The position numbers and the translations under genes are program-made. Positions 1 to 12,400 of a DNA stretch of 64,000 bases are shown here, piece by piece. Every line of letters starts with the position of its first letter. Position 1 is the first letter of the stretch. The stretch is from the NCBI GenBank assembly GCA_039545315.1, contig BCIM01000008.1, positions 883,286 through 947,285 on the forward strand, read 5' to 3'. The DNA is from Kondoa malvinella (taxonomy: Eukaryota; Basidiomycota; Agaricostilbomycetes; Agaricostilbales; Kondoaceae). Under the pieces are notes generated by a model. The model was given only the letters and a program-made list of their open reading frames with translations. It did not search any database and was not told the origin of the DNA.

Positions 1-1417
1 TTTATTGACTGTATTGATGAGCGTTTAGTATTTCACGCTCGAAACGATTCACTCTCACCTCCACCATTCAATGACTGGATATCACTCAACGCTGAATTGT
101 CTCTCGTCTGCATTCGACCTCTGTCCGGCGATATCTACTTATCGACCTATGAAATACTCAAGCCGCTTCGGATGGCCTCGTTCGACGGGCGAGCAGGCTT
201 GGAGAGGCCACAAGTATACGCAGACTGGAGATCTGCTCTTATACGGCAGCACCGGCTCGGACACTTTCAGGTCTCAATACTGCGAGGCTACGAATTGGTG
301 CGAATGGGCAATAAAGCACAGTATGGATGGGATATACCGCTATGAGATGGACTCGTGGGTAGAGGTTGCAGATTAGTGTCTATTGAGCTGACGTACTAAG
401 GCAGTGATATCATCCTGTGCGACTGGAACAACCCAAAGATTAAATTGGTAGATCACTATTCAGTCGAAAAAAGACAGAATGTCAGCGAAGAAGCGTGGAA
501 GAAGGTTGCATTCGAAGACTGGTGGGCGTTAAACCGACTCCAGAGCTTCCATGCTACAAGTCCACCTAGACAACTCGTGCCGGACTGGTCAACTTTCGTC
601 TCTTTCGATCACCCTGCCTTGCATAGTCTCGATACGTCTCGCCGGAATCAAATAAATGGTCAATACTCCCTCGTTGATGCTAGCCAGAAGGATATCGCAA
701 TGGTCAGAGATTGGGTTAAAGAAGCATCTGAGCGCCGCAAGGGCAGGGACGACATCGACTGGTCTATTGTGGTGGAACGTATCGTAGCGCACTACCGACC
801 GATACTATCCGAGTTACAGGCTATCCTATCTGTCACAGAAGCTCAGCAAGCTTCTCGCTATCAACGGCTGCTCAACGACCTGGCAATGACCGCCGCAAAC
901 ACAGCAGATGGAAGAAGCAAGTGCGAGCTGATGTTCATGCCTACAATGAAGCAGCACGATAGCTCATCGAAGACCTTGTTACAAGTATCGGTCGGCGAAG
1001 TTCTGCGGCAGCTCTGCACACTTGGACCGCGCTTACAACAAATCCCTCTTTCCAATCTGCAGATAGCTCGGCAACACGTATACGAGCTAATCACATGGCT
1101 AGATTGGCCAGAAGAATATCGTTGCACGGAAGTCTGTAAAAGCAATGTGTGCGTTGCTCTTTTCGGGCCTTTGATGAATACTGACACCCGTATGAAGGAG
1201 TTCTGTATGATTACTACCAATGTTGGTAATCCTGTTCCACAATGCCAAAGCTATGAGAGAGTCGCGAAGCCGAAGGACGGGGATCCAGGCTATCCCAGGC
1301 ATAGTTTGAAGTGTGAGTGATGCCGCTCTTCCCTTCACTTGATCCGATTCGATGCTGACACGATGCTGACACGCATAACAGTGGTTCCAGATACGTGCGA
1401 GGCCATCGTACGTGCAT
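1..1417 (+). CDS. Hypothetical protein, 5' end cut by window edge
   Basis: The frame is open from base 1 to 320. A GT-AG intron at 321-404 (donor GTATGG, branch-like CTGAC, acceptor GGCAG) then joins to a frame that stays open to 1312. A second intron at 1313-1381 (GTGAGT..CAG) leads to a short last exon with TAA near 1417. The protein is rich in Trp and His (FEDWWALNRLQSFHA), with a charged helical middle, and has no transmembrane segment. I do not recognise a family. The start codon lies outside the window, so length and N-terminal domain are unknown. The last intron has an alternative donor at 1311 that would give a longer basic tail ending near 1658, so the C-terminus is the least certain part. 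Confidence 0.45.
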
Positions 1418-1970
1418 AAGAGCTGCCTGCCCTGTCCTATTTGCCGCTTCTTACACGGTTTCTTTGATCTTTTCTCGATGTCTGCCTCTTCTTCAAACCT
1501 ATGTCAATCTACGACGATGGTTTTCTCTTCTGTACTTGGAAAGTCTTGGTCTTCTGAAACCGCAGAGAAGCCTAAATCCATCTGGTTGTCTGAAGCTGTC
1601 CGTGCATCATCGGAGCTGCTTTGCCAGGACTTGCGTCTCGATGACCGAAGGCTGCTAGTCTACTATAACATGTCAGGCTGAAAACGTTACGCAGTCTATG
1701 CCGCCGTCGCAGAAAGCGTCAGGTCGTTCCCTTTGTTTCGCCGTTTCCCGCTGCGTCTTAACTTCCGGCTGGTCTGTGCGTGCGATGCACTTGGTCTTGG
1801 CCTGGTCTTGGCCGCGGTGCAAGCTGTACAAAGCTATGTAAGCCATGCATCCGTCCGCATATACAAGCCCGGAATTCAGCCTTTTTGACATCTTCCATAT
1901 CTTCTCCCATCACTACTTTCCTCTCGAGCATCCTTATCCAGCTCTGCCATTCTCTTTGCTTTACCACATC
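1418..1970. other. Intergenic stretch, nothing clear
   Basis: Several short overlapping frames exist on both strands, but none shows conserved motifs, a good start context or splice-consistent extension. It probably holds the 3' UTR of the upstream gene and the promoter of the small gene that starts at 1971. A pyrimidine-rich run (1900-1965) just before that ATG looks like a fungal core promoter or 5' UTR. Confidence 0.4.
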
Positions 1971-2398
1971 ATGTCTGGACAACAGGCCTGTGATCCTGTC
2001 CGTGAAGCAGCTGCTCAGCACGCCGCTGCTCTTCAGGTTAGCTTGACTTCATCTGCCAAGTCCACCCCGCTCACTTTGGACATGAATAGGCTGCCATGTA
2101 TACGGTTCAATACTATCGCGATCCGCACACAGAAGCATTGAAGCATCGCCGGGATATGATTGAAGCCCTCGATCGCGCGAACGCGGCCACCGACGCCATC
2201 ATCGGGTCTGGTTACCAGCCCACTCCTGATTCGTTGCAAAGGAGAAGGCAATATCAGGTTGCAGCCCCACAAGCGGATGTCGCCGAACGACAAGCTGAGC
2301 ACAATCTGGTTTCAGCAGAGAATGCTCTACGGCTTTTGCAACAAGGTGGTCAAAGCTCTTCCGGAAACAGAAGGAATTCGCGCAGAAGCGGGCGCTAA
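1971..2398 (+). CDS. Small helical protein, unknown function
   Basis: Two exons (1971-2036 and 2090-2398) joined by a 53-nt GT-AG intron in phase 0 give about 124 residues. The start ATG follows a CT-rich leader and the sequence ACATC. The first exon encodes an Ala/Gln-rich stretch (REAAAQHAAALQ). The second carries a long amphipathic, charge-rich helix and ends in a Ser/Arg/Gly-rich basic tail (RRNSRRSGR). No signal peptide, membrane segment or cysteine pattern is visible. The make-up resembles small coiled-coil adaptor subunits, but I cannot assign a family. The clean phase-0 junction and the open frame on both sides argue that it is a real gene. Confidence 0.55.
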
Positions 2399-2980
2399 AT
2401 AGCCTAGGGTGTGCAGCTAAATCGGTATGTCTTTTAAGCCTGCTCTGTCCGCTTTGGTTGAAACTACTAGCAGTTTCTCTTAGCAGAGTTATTCGGACCA
2501 CGCGTCTTTCTATGCCTGTACATTCCATTCTGTGATAGCCTTCTTTGCAATCAATTAAATCTTCCGTATGAATTCGCGTGAGTTGACCAATCATCTAGTT
2601 CGGAGAGGACGATATCGCTTGGGTTTCTAGTCCTCAAGGTGAGCGTCTATGATGCCTCTACACGAGATAACAAATGCAGTGCACTGAAAGTCTTCGGACT
2701 TGATCAGGTGATGGCTGGCAGCGAGGAGATGTTACATTCTGAAATAAGACTGCAAGGGATGGCCTGTATGCAATGCTATCATCTGTCCTGTCGACTAGGC
2801 ACAGCTGGCTGCGTCGATCGCCGCACCACCACTCGTCACAGGCCGCCATATCTTGGCATCTTTCGCGGAGTCGAGAAGTGAACGGTGGCGCTTCCTGTCA
2901 TCCAGCAACCGTGAAGACGCTTGAGCCTCGCTTAGACAGATCATCGTATACCCAAATCCTCAGGGATACCAGCTCAGGCT
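2399..2980. other. Intergenic stretch upstream of ADAM gene
   Basis: No convincing gene is visible. Frames here are short, lack recognisable motifs and have no consistent splice signals. The stretch probably contains the terminator of the small gene and the promoter and 5' UTR of the metalloprotease gene. Confidence 0.4.
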
Positions 2981-5900
2981 ATGCTCGCCAGCCCGAAATG
3001 GCTCATTCTGGCCTTTGTTATTCTGCTTTCCACCTCTGGTATTGAAGCCAACAGCAAGCGAGCTCAGCCTTTCAAGCGAGTCTTTACACCTCAAGCACCT
3101 TCTATACGGATATTGAGAAGAGAGACGAATCCGCAAACTCTAGTCAAGCGTTCTACTTTTGCTCAAGATGCTGCTGTGTTGCATTCCGATACCCTGCTGA
3201 TGCGCTTCTCTGTGGATGGCGAGCCTGTCTCAGTAGTTCTAAGACCGAGTAGAGACCTCGTTTCACCAGTCGCCAAAATCAACTATCACTCGACCGATGC
3301 GCTTGGCAGGAAGAGTGTTAAATCTATTCCGCTGCTTCGTCAAGATTTCCGCGCATACGAGGGCGTGGTAGTACACGAAGCGCATGTGAACAAATGGTGG
3401 AAAGAGGAAGCGGCCGGCCTTGTTCGCGGAGATGAGTTGAAAGATGAAAGGACAAGAGGTTGGGCTAGAATAACGCTGAGGCAGCAAGATGATGCTTGGG
3501 ATGGAGCAATGAGCATCGATGGGCATCTACACCACTTCAAACCTCTTCATTCATACCTTCGAGACCGCTCATCTCGTGACCCCGATCCGCCAATCTCTGC
3601 CTTGGCTCGCCGCGGCAGACCTGGTGGAGCTACAATCATAGCAAGAGAACGTGACGCATACTCTGATCATGAAGCACATTCTTGCTCTCACGACACGCTC
3701 GACTTCAACATCGACTCGCACAACCCAATCTACCAGTCTGCGCGTCAAATTGCATTCGATGATGCTTTAGGCTTCTCCAAACCGCAACCACAATCCTGGC
3801 TGGGTCACATCCTGGGCGAGCAACCACATCCCCGTTCTTTTCGTCCATCGCATCATCACAAAAGGCAAGACATCGCGGGCACGACAGGAAATGACGGCCT
3901 GAACAGCACTTCCGGCTTCGTCGATTCTATAGGCTCTACAAATGGCTGCCCGACAGATCAGCGTGTGCTCTTCATTGGTGTTGCAGCAGATTGTACCGCT
4001 GTCCAAAGCTATGGAAGTCAAGATGAAGCTCGCCAACAAATCTTAGCAGAGATGAACACTGTCAGTGGACTATATCAGCGGACCTTCAATGTCGCTTTGG
4101 GTGTAGTAGAGATGGAAGTGATGGATCCCAGCTGTCCAAGCAGCTCTAACGCGGATGTCGCTTGGAATGTGGCTTGTGGATCAAACAATGTGGACCTCAA
4201 CACCCGTCTCAGCTTGTTCAGTCAATGGAGAGGTAACAAAGGTGGTTCCGACGGTGCTGGATTATGGCATTTGCGTGAGCTAGCTTCTTTCTACTGTTGA
4301 TGTCTTTGGCTGATGTTTTGAATAGTAACGGCCTGTAATACTGGTCAAGAAGTTGGTGTCGCATGGTTGGGTCAGCTTTGCCGGGTCGAAGCTAGCTCGA
4401 GCAGAGGTCAGACCACCAGTGGGACGGCAGTGACCGCTTTGACGGACCGAACATGGACTGTCATCGCCCATGTATGTCGTGCTTGTTATCATCCGATTAC
4501 GAGCTGACTTACATCGGGCAGGAAATCGGTCACAACTTTGGCGCTGTACACGACTGTGTCTCCGGTTGCTCAGGCACAAGTCAAGGATCTCAAGGAGGTG
4601 GACAAGCATGCTGCCCTCTATCTCGCAGCAACTGCAACAGTGGTAGCGAATACATCATGTCGCCCGTATCTACGCAAGATGTCAGCGATTTCAGTCCTTG
4701 TTCGATCGGCAATGTGTGCTCTGTGCTTCAATCCACGCTCAATACTACTTGTCTCTACGAACCCGGCCAGCGTGCTACGCTGTCGACGCAACAGTGCGGT
4801 AATGGCATCCTTGAACCTGGCGAAGAGTGCGATCCAGGAAACGATACCGGCTCGTCTTGCTGTACTTCCGACTGTAAATTCACCCAAGGCTCTGTTTGCG
4901 ACCCGGTCAACAGCGCCTGCTGTGAAGATTCCTGTCAATTCTCGCCTTCGTCGAAAGTTTGCCGAGCGGCTGTCAATGCGGAGTGCGATGTAGCAGAAAG
5001 CTGTTCAGGCAACTCGGCAGATTGTCCTGCCGATCAGACTGTGGATGATGGTCAGTCTACTCTTGCTCATAATGTACTGTAGCTGACGACTTTGATAGGC
5101 ACGACTTGTGGCAATCCAGATGATGACTTGCAGTGCGCCAACGGAATATGCACCAGTCGAGATCAGCAATGCAGAGAACAAGGCGACTCATTGGGCATCA
5201 CACAAGCTTGTGGGGACGCTCGCTCTTCGTGTCAACTCGTAGGTCTCCTTCTCTGTCGTTACTCGCATCTAATGTCTCCCTCAGACATGTGAAGCACCTG
5301 GCCAGCCCGGATGTGTTGTGCTTGACTCGAACTTTGCCGATGGTACGCCTTGCGGTGGAGCGGGCAAGTGCGAAGGCGGCCAGTGTCAAAGAGGAGCTTG
5401 GCAAGATGAAGCAGCCTCGTGGATCACAAACAATAAGCAAATCTGTCAGTCCCTGACATCCTCGTTTGTCCTCATTTGCTGACTATCTTCTAGCAATACC
5501 TGTCATTGTCGTTGCTGGTCTTATCGTGCTGGCCATCCTGTACACCTGCGTTCGCTCATGCTGTCGCCGAAGCAAGCGCAACCGTACTGCTCCCTCAGCG
5601 GCCTACAACAAGCGCAAGAGCAAGAAGTCGAAAGTGGCCGCGATTGTTCCAGGTGTAGCTGCTGCGGGACATCACAGCAATCACAGTTCGCTTACGAACG
5701 CAAATGGCTCATACAACAACTACGCAGCTCCTCCGCAGCCAAATGCTGCAAGCTACAACAACTCTCAAAGCTCGCTCATGCGGGAGACGACGCCTAGTAT
5801 CAGGAACTCTTTCGGTCAACAACCTGCTTTTGGCGCGCCTAACTATCCACCTCCGTCAGGAAACTATCCGGGTCAAAGTCCAGGCGGCTTTGCTGCTCCA

Positions 5901-6041
5901 GCACCATCTTATCAGCCTTCCTATTCTAACCGAAGTTCTGCTCAATATGCAGCACTAAGCGGCCCACCACCACAGTCTTCGCCATTAGGCTGGAATCCTC
6001 CTCAAACCCAAGCAAACACACAGGGCAATTGGGTTGAGTAA
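2981..6041 (+). CDS. ADAM family zinc metalloprotease, type I membrane protein
   Basis: Six exons: 2981-4274, 4326-4471, 4522-5050, 5099-5238, 5285-5444, 5494-6041. Domain order: a signal peptide starting MLASPKWLILAFVILL; a long prodomain with dibasic KR sites and a KRQ site just before the catalytic domain; a reprolysin-type metalloprotease domain with the zinc motif HEIGHNFGAVHD (three His ligands, catalytic Glu); a cysteine-rich disintegrin-like domain starting near CGNGILEPGEECDPG; a second Cys-rich segment; one membrane helix (IPVIVVAGLIVLAILYTCV); and a basic then Gly/Pro/Ser/Asn-rich cytoplasmic tail. This is the layout of fungal ADAMs, predicted surface sheddases. All key residues are present, so it is likely active. 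The second intron falls exactly between the His and Glu of the zinc motif. The ATG at 2981 is chosen because it opens directly on the signal peptide. Confidence 0.95.
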
Positions 6042-6495
6042 GTTACAATGTTATTAGACTTGAAACCCGAGACTGAAGTGTCTCTTCACAGTCCGGCGGC
6101 ATACAACGGCAATCGCACAGATCTGTGAATATGAGGTCGTTCATTTCAAGGACAATCGCACTGTGTAATATTGTTATGCATTGACAAGATACCCACGCAT
6201 CGTGATCTGTCTCCAGTAGCCCTTGATCTGTCCTTGACCAGTATTGATCGGCAGAGGACATGAAAATGAAGATAGAGTCAAGTAGATGAGCAGCAAAGTC
6301 TAGTGAAGGATAGCATTTGCTTCATTCATATATGTATGTACAGATCACACCAAGAGCTCAAGAATATGCGCATGCCAGAACTGAATCGCCGAACCAAGAA
6401 TGGGAGAACAAAGCTGATATGCGAGATGCCTTGGTGAAGATGCAATATTGGTCGATCCAAGCTGGGCCGTTTTATGATATAGTGGTGAGAGACGA
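6042..6495. other. Convergent intergenic region
   Basis: It lies between the stop codon of the ADAM gene (plus strand) and the stop codon of the nucleolin-like gene (minus strand). No gene is seen; it must hold both 3' ends. Short frames on both strands lack motifs. Confidence 0.5.
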
Positions 6496-8521
6496 TCAAA
6501 ATGTCGTCTTCTTGCCGGCTGAGCCGCCGGATGAGGCTCCTGCCCAACCCGCATCCCGTCCTATTAAAGTGTGAAGATAAGGGTATGATTTTTTTTTTTG
6601 AGAAAGAAAGAGCTCTCACCTCCTCCGCGCGGCGCACCTCTTCCGCCTCCTCGTCCGCCCCTGCCACGGTCACCTCCTCTGCCACCGCGAGCTTGGAATC
6701 CACCTGAGAAAAGAAAACCGAACTTAGACAAGACTTGGTACAGATCAGGACTGGAATAGCTCACCTCGTCCGCCGCCGCGCCCTCCGCCACGGTCACTGA
6801 TGTGCGAGCATATACATGAGCATATCGAAATTGTTAGTCTTCATCCAAACTTACGAGAAGCCTCCTCGCGATCCGCCTCGGCCGCCTAGAGAACGTATCA
6901 GATCTAGTCAAACGAAACAAAGGAATGTGAGCTCACCTCTTCCACCTCCACGAGGTGCTGAAGCATCTCTCGGTTGACTAAAGTCAAGTCTGACTGCCCG
7001 ACCATCAATCTCTAGCGATTCTCCACCAGTACCGGCGGCAACTGCTTTTTTGGCAGATTCCAAGTCGGAGAATTCAACGTAACCGAAACCTTTAGGGTTA
7101 CCGGTTTCCCTATCGGTGGGTAGACGAACGGAAGAAACACCGCCATAGTTGGCGAAAGCTTCCCAAACAGAGTCTTCGGTCGCTTCGAATGAAAGGTTGC
7201 CAACGAATAGAGTGGTTGATGGTTCACCGATTTGGTCGTTGAATGAACGCTTGGCACCTTCTTCCTTTGGTGGGCGAGGAGTGGATAGATCGCAACGAAC
7301 TTCTCTGCCATCAATGCTGGCTCCAGTCATTTGCTCGACAGCCTTCTTTGCAGTTTCGGCATCAGCAAAGTCGACGTAGCCAAATCTGTATGTACATGTA
7401 AGTTGGGGAGAAGCGAACGAAAATGATATGAGCATACCCTTTGCTCTTTCCGGTAGATCTGTCAGTGACAACACGAGCAGACACGACTTCTCCAACGGCT
7501 TCAAATTCAGACTTGAGGAAGTCATTGTCGACGTTCCACGACAGACCACCGACAAAAACGGAAAGCGCTTCAGGTGCAGAGTCGTCAGTCTTGGTCTTCT
7601 TTGCGGCTTGGGCGGGCTCAGCATCAGCCTTTCTCTTCTTTGAGACTGGCTCAGCAGCAGCGGCGGGTTCTGCCATTTCTTCGTCATCGTCAGAGTCCTG
7701 CTTAAAAGTCAGATGCGATCAAGAAGGAACGGAATTTTGACGGACAGAGCTGTCATCGCTTGATGATCCGGCCTTTGTTGCGGCAGCAGCGGCAGGTGCA
7801 GCTTTGGCAGCGGGCTTCTGTGAAATAGTTCCAATGAGTTCGTGATCGGTAACATCTAGAGTTGAGTAAACGAACCTCTTCATCGCTTGAATCATCGCTT
7901 GAATCGTCCGACGAGGCAGCATCAGCCTTTGCGGCTTCAGCGACCTTGGCCTTGGTGGCTTTAGGTGCAGCTGCTTTTGCAGCCGCTGCTGGACCAGACT
8001 TTGCAGCAGTTGCAGCAGCCGCTTCGTCAGACTCTTCGTCGGATGATGACTCTTCGCTTGACTCTGCAGCTTTTCCGTTCGCTACAACAGCTGGTTTCTG
8101 AAATTGGAAAAATTTGCGCAAAATCAGAAATTGATCAATCTCGATCCAAAGAAGGCAGACTAACAGCTGCTGGGGTCTCTTCTTCAGAGGAAGAAGAATC
8201 ACTTGAAGCTTCAGCTACTGCAGGGGCAGCTGCGGCCTTCTTGCCATTCGCTTTTCCATTCGCAGCAGGCTTGACAGCGGCTGCTTTTGGCTTTTCCTCT
8301 TCTTCAGAAGATGATTCAGAAGATGAAGAGGACTCAGCAGGTGGTGGTGGAGGTGGTGTAGGCTCTTTGGCAGCTTTTTTCGACTTCTTGTCCTTCTTTG
8401 AAGCTTTTACTGGAGCGGCGGCCGCTGGTACAGCAGCTTCTTTGGCAGGCTTGGCAGTTTTACCGGACTTCTTCTTGTCGGCTGAAGCTGCGACAGGTTT
8501 GACATCCTTGGTTTTTCCCAT
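6496..8521 (-). CDS. NSR1: Nucleolin-like RNA-binding protein (NSR1/gar2 type)
   Basis: Nine exons on the minus strand: 8521-8165, 8097-7876, 7817-7746, 7697-7438, 7385-6937, 6885-6855, 6796-6765, 6703-6620, 6560-6496. The N-terminal half is Lys/Ala-rich with repeated acidic serine blocks (SSSSESSSEEEE, SSDDSSDDSSDEE), typical CK2-target nucleolar repeats. Two RRM domains follow, with RNP2/RNP1 pairs LSVFVGGLSW / KGFGYVDF and TTLFVGNLSF / KGFGYVEF. The C-terminus is an RGG/GAR tail ending KKTTF. Proteins of this build act in nucleolar pre-rRNA processing and 40S assembly. The GAR tail is spread over several exons, two of only 31-32 nt. A poly-A/T tract at 6590-6599 lies in the last intron. 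Orthology to yeast NSR1 or fission yeast gar2 is inferred from domain order. Confidence 0.93.
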
Positions 8522-9463
8522 TTTGAATTATAGAAGGGTGATCGACTTGAGCAGTGTAGTAGTCAATGTATAGACGAGTCGTAGAGTGAGAAGAGGATCT
8601 AGTAAGATACCTCTCGGAGTCGTTGCAAGAAGAGAAACGACAAGCTCGTCAAAAATGTGAAATTTTTCTCGCTCATCACGTGATGTCACCGGTGCCTCTA
8701 AGGGCGATGAAGGCACAATAGACAGAGAGCAGAAGCAATCCAGGTCATAGTACACATCTAGTCTATTCCCCTGCCTTGACTGCACTGCTGGCTCTTCGTT
8801 ATAGCTTCTAGCTGATCATAAACCTCCCGCATCTGGGGGGGGGCAAGAGCACAGATAAATATCTGATCGCAACACGTAGTGACTGTGCACCGTCGCTCCG
8901 ATCTTTCAGCAGATCAAGTAGCATCTGACAGAGAAACGGGTAGCATGCTTCGAGCATGCATTATCAGGCCTTAGCAAATGAAAGGACACTGGCTGTCGTG
9001 GCAGGGACAGAAGCTTTAAGTAGAGCACCGTGCATCCGCGACCGCCAGACGAGCAGAGCATCAATACAGCGGCTCATACTTGAGTTGCACAGATAGCGGC
9101 TAAACTGGACAGCTAGCACAGTAAGACGCTTGTTATTGAGGATCCGTGAATCAGATGAGACAGTAAGACAGTGCACGCTTTTGTACCAGTGGTAGGATCA
9201 TGGAAGAGACAAGCAGTTGGCTTGGACGCGCGAAGAGATATCGCGTCGCGATGAAGCTACGGTAGTGCTTCAATGAGCGGGCTAGTTGCAAGCGATTCGA
9301 GAGGCACAGCCAGAGAGATAGACCAGATAATACAGAGGGCTGCAGAATCGCTGAAGAGTCCAGCGAGCAGATCTCGCCTGCGTGTTGTCATTTGATCCAT
9401 CTCGCTCTCGTCGGCCACTCTTCCTCGCAGTTCTATTCTCTGGTGCTTCCACAGAGCTTCAAG
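8522..9463. promoter_or_regulatory. Divergent promoter region
   Basis: This 942-bp gap separates the start of the nucleolin-like gene (minus) from the start of the hydantoinase B gene (plus) and must carry both promoters. It contains a run of nine G at 8835-8843 and a perfect inverted repeat at 8943-8959 (arms GCATGCT / AGCATGC, loop TCG). I looked here for the hydantoinase A half of a fused 5-oxoprolinase and found no recognisable segment. Confidence 0.5.
8943..8959. repeat. 17-bp perfect inverted repeat
   Basis: Arms of 7 nt (GCATGCT and AGCATGC) flank a TCG loop. It sits about 420 bp upstream of the nucleolin-like start and 500 bp upstream of the hydantoinase B start. It could be a protein-binding palindrome or chance; no second copy was noticed nearby. 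Confidence 0.5.
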
Positions 9464-12400
9464 ATGACTAATGAACGACAGCGTCCAAAAGCGGACCAGA
9501 TCTTGCTGTCACTATTCGCTAACCGCTTCGTTCGTTGAGTCGTTGACGAGATAGTCTGGCTGTATTGGCTGACAAGACAGTGCAGATGTCTGTAGCAGAG
9601 GTGAGAGCTCCTTATGCATGCCGCGTTGATAGCTGAATTCCTAATGTAGGCTATGGTTCGTGTGCAAGCTTCAGTGCCGGCGATTTGTTATCTCATGCAA
9701 GAAAGTAGGGCAATGCCTTGAGGTCCGCTCACTGCTGCGAGACTCAAGATCCCCTTACTTATATTAGACGAACAGGCAGAGCTCCATTAGCACCAACATC
9801 AAGGAGAGATTGGATGCAAGTCCAATTCGGTCCGAGAGATGAGGATGATCTGATGTAGCATACTACAGTTCTCCTGCGCTATCTTTGCTCCTACTGGCGA
9901 TCTCAGTGCGTCGAAACTCTACCGAAGTGATCTATAGCTGATGTATGCCAGTCGCCAATGCTCCGCGTGCGTATTAGCGCAGTATGGGACTTATTGATCT
10001 GACAGCTGCTTTCTACAGATCTGCCGTGCGTACTGTGCAGTGTCGTTCGTCCTCGGCTGATCCATCTACCCCTAGTGTCCATCTAGGCAGCATGTCCTTT
10101 GCTGTTAGATATCAAATAGATTACCTGAAAGATGACATCAGAGTAAGCTCTCGTCAACTTGCAAGACGGTATCTCATTTTTGCTGTAGGAGGGCGATGTG
10201 ATCAGTCAGTCTAATCCTCTGTGTTCAATTCTTGACTCACGTTTGCATAGTGGCTAACCACCCTCAAGCTGGAGGCTCGCATTTACCAGGTAGATCATGT
10301 CGCTCTTCTCCATGAGCGAAGCTAAATAGATATCAGATATTACCGTCATTACGTTGGTCTCATGGATAATTCACTCCCTGTTACAAGATTGACCTTTTTC
10401 GCAGTCCCGTATTCGAGAACGGAAAGATTGTCTTCTTCACTGCGTCACGAGGTCACCACGCAGATGTGGGCGGTATCTTACGTGAGTTGTAGTCAGCGTT
10501 CCGATTTGTGATTCTGACAATCCAGTGTCGACGTACAGCTGGATGTTAGCCCTCCTTTGTTTCTCGCTTGACGTGTCAACGCTGACTTGAACAAAGCCAT
10601 GCCGCCTACTTCTAAAACATTGTTTGAAGAAGGAGCGCAGATCAAGTCCTTCAAGCTAGTCAACAAGGGCGAATTCCAGCACGACGAGCTTGTTCGATAC
10701 ATGGTCGAAGAGCCTGCCAAGTCCGCTTGCCTTTCCTTTATACCTCATTGAGAGTAGACTGACGTTGATTCAGGTATGAAGGCTGTTCCGGTACCCGTTG
10801 CATGTCGGATGTGGAATCGGATCTTCGAGCACAGATAGCAGCAAACCACAAGGGAGTTCAGCTGATCGGCAAGCTGATCGTGAGCTGCATTCTCTTTCTC
10901 AGCATAGAAAAATCTGACTTGCTACTCAGGACGAGTACAGCTTAGAAACAGTACAAGATGTCAGTGTTCTGCTCCGCCTTGTATTGACGATAGCTAACAT
11001 CGCTTTAGTACATGCTCCATATCCGAGATAACGCAGAACAAGCCGTTCGACAGCTGCTCAAGGGAGTAGCGAAAGAACGAGGTACTAAACTAGAAGCGCT
11101 TGATTATATGGACGACGGAACACCTATACAGCTTGCCATCTCGATAGATTCCGATGCTGGCTCTGCAGTCTTTGATTTCGAGGGGACTGGTCCAGAGATG
11201 ATTGGTGACTTTACTTCATCAGTGACAGTCGATGGTTCTGATCAGTCTTTAGGCAACTTGAACTGTCCATTATCGGTCACTTATTCTGCTATCATCTACT
11301 GTCTGAGATCCATGGTGGACATGGATGTGGGTTTCTAGCCTCTGTCATTGACCGTCACTGATTCCATAAACAGATACCGCTGAATCAAGGGTGCTTGAAA
11401 CCCATCAAAGTCATTGTACCGCCTGGCTGCTTGTTAGATCCGAGCGAGACCGCGGGTGTAGTAGCTGGCAATGTTTGTACATCTCAAGTGAGTGCTTGTC
11501 GGGCGTAGCTAGTAAAGCTCTCATCACTTTATCAACAGCGCATAACAGGTTCGTGCGACAGTCGATCTTGCGAATCAAAGCTCAACAAGATGCTTGGCAG
11601 ACGTTGTCCTGAAAGCATTCAAAGCATGCGCAGCATCGCAAGGAGACTGCAATGTCGGTCAATCTCGAGCTTGGAAGCCCAATTCCGCTGACCAATTGAG
11701 GCAGAATTTGACCTTTGGTGCTGGAGGTAAAGATGCAGAGGGCAAGCATGTAGAGGGCTGGGGCTTGTGAGTGTTGAGCTATTCATTGCTCGCCAGCTGC
11801 TAAATCATCATACCTTAGCTACGAGGTCAGCTTTCGGTGCATTGTAGGGTGCCGAGCACTCATCATTTCTGGCAGACGATAGCAGGCGGCTCGGGTGCAG
11901 GAAACGGATGGGATGGAACAAGTGGTGTCCATAGTAAGCAAACGTCTGGCAGTCTGACCTTCAAATGCTCAGTCGTTCACTCGCGTCGTCTTACAGCGCA
12001 TATGAGTAAGCAAAGACAACTGCTTCGTCAACTTGCCACTGAAGTTGCTCGTAGCTAACACCCGAATAACTGATCCTGAAATCTTGGAAAGGCGATATCC
12101 AATCTTGCTACATGAATTCTCGCTTCGCACGAGTAAGTCATCCTGCCTGTACTATATTGAGATTTTGACAATATTCGCCCAGACTCTGCAGGTAAAGGCT
12201 TGTACAACGGAGGCGAAGGCGTTGTGCGAGATATTGAGTTCCTAGAGCCAATTCAGTGCAGCATTCTCTCAGGTCTGCCAACTACTCATCTACCTTCGCA
12301 AAGCTGATGTGATTTACAGAGCGCCGTGTACATCAACCGTACGGACTTGAAGGCGGCGGACCGGCGGCGTGCGGGCAGAATTTATGGATCAAGCAACGCA

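Noticed and set aside
7965..8573. Long plus-strand frame opposite the nucleolin-like gene
   Set aside because: It is the antisense of low-complexity Ser/Glu/Ala/Lys coding sequence and has no motif; the minus-strand gene is well supported.
9464..11000. Interpretation of the hydantoinase B region as a degenerate pseudogene
   Set aside because: First impression from the broken frames; rejected once each break resolved into a GT-AG or GC-AG intron and the exons summed to a clean 598-codon frame.
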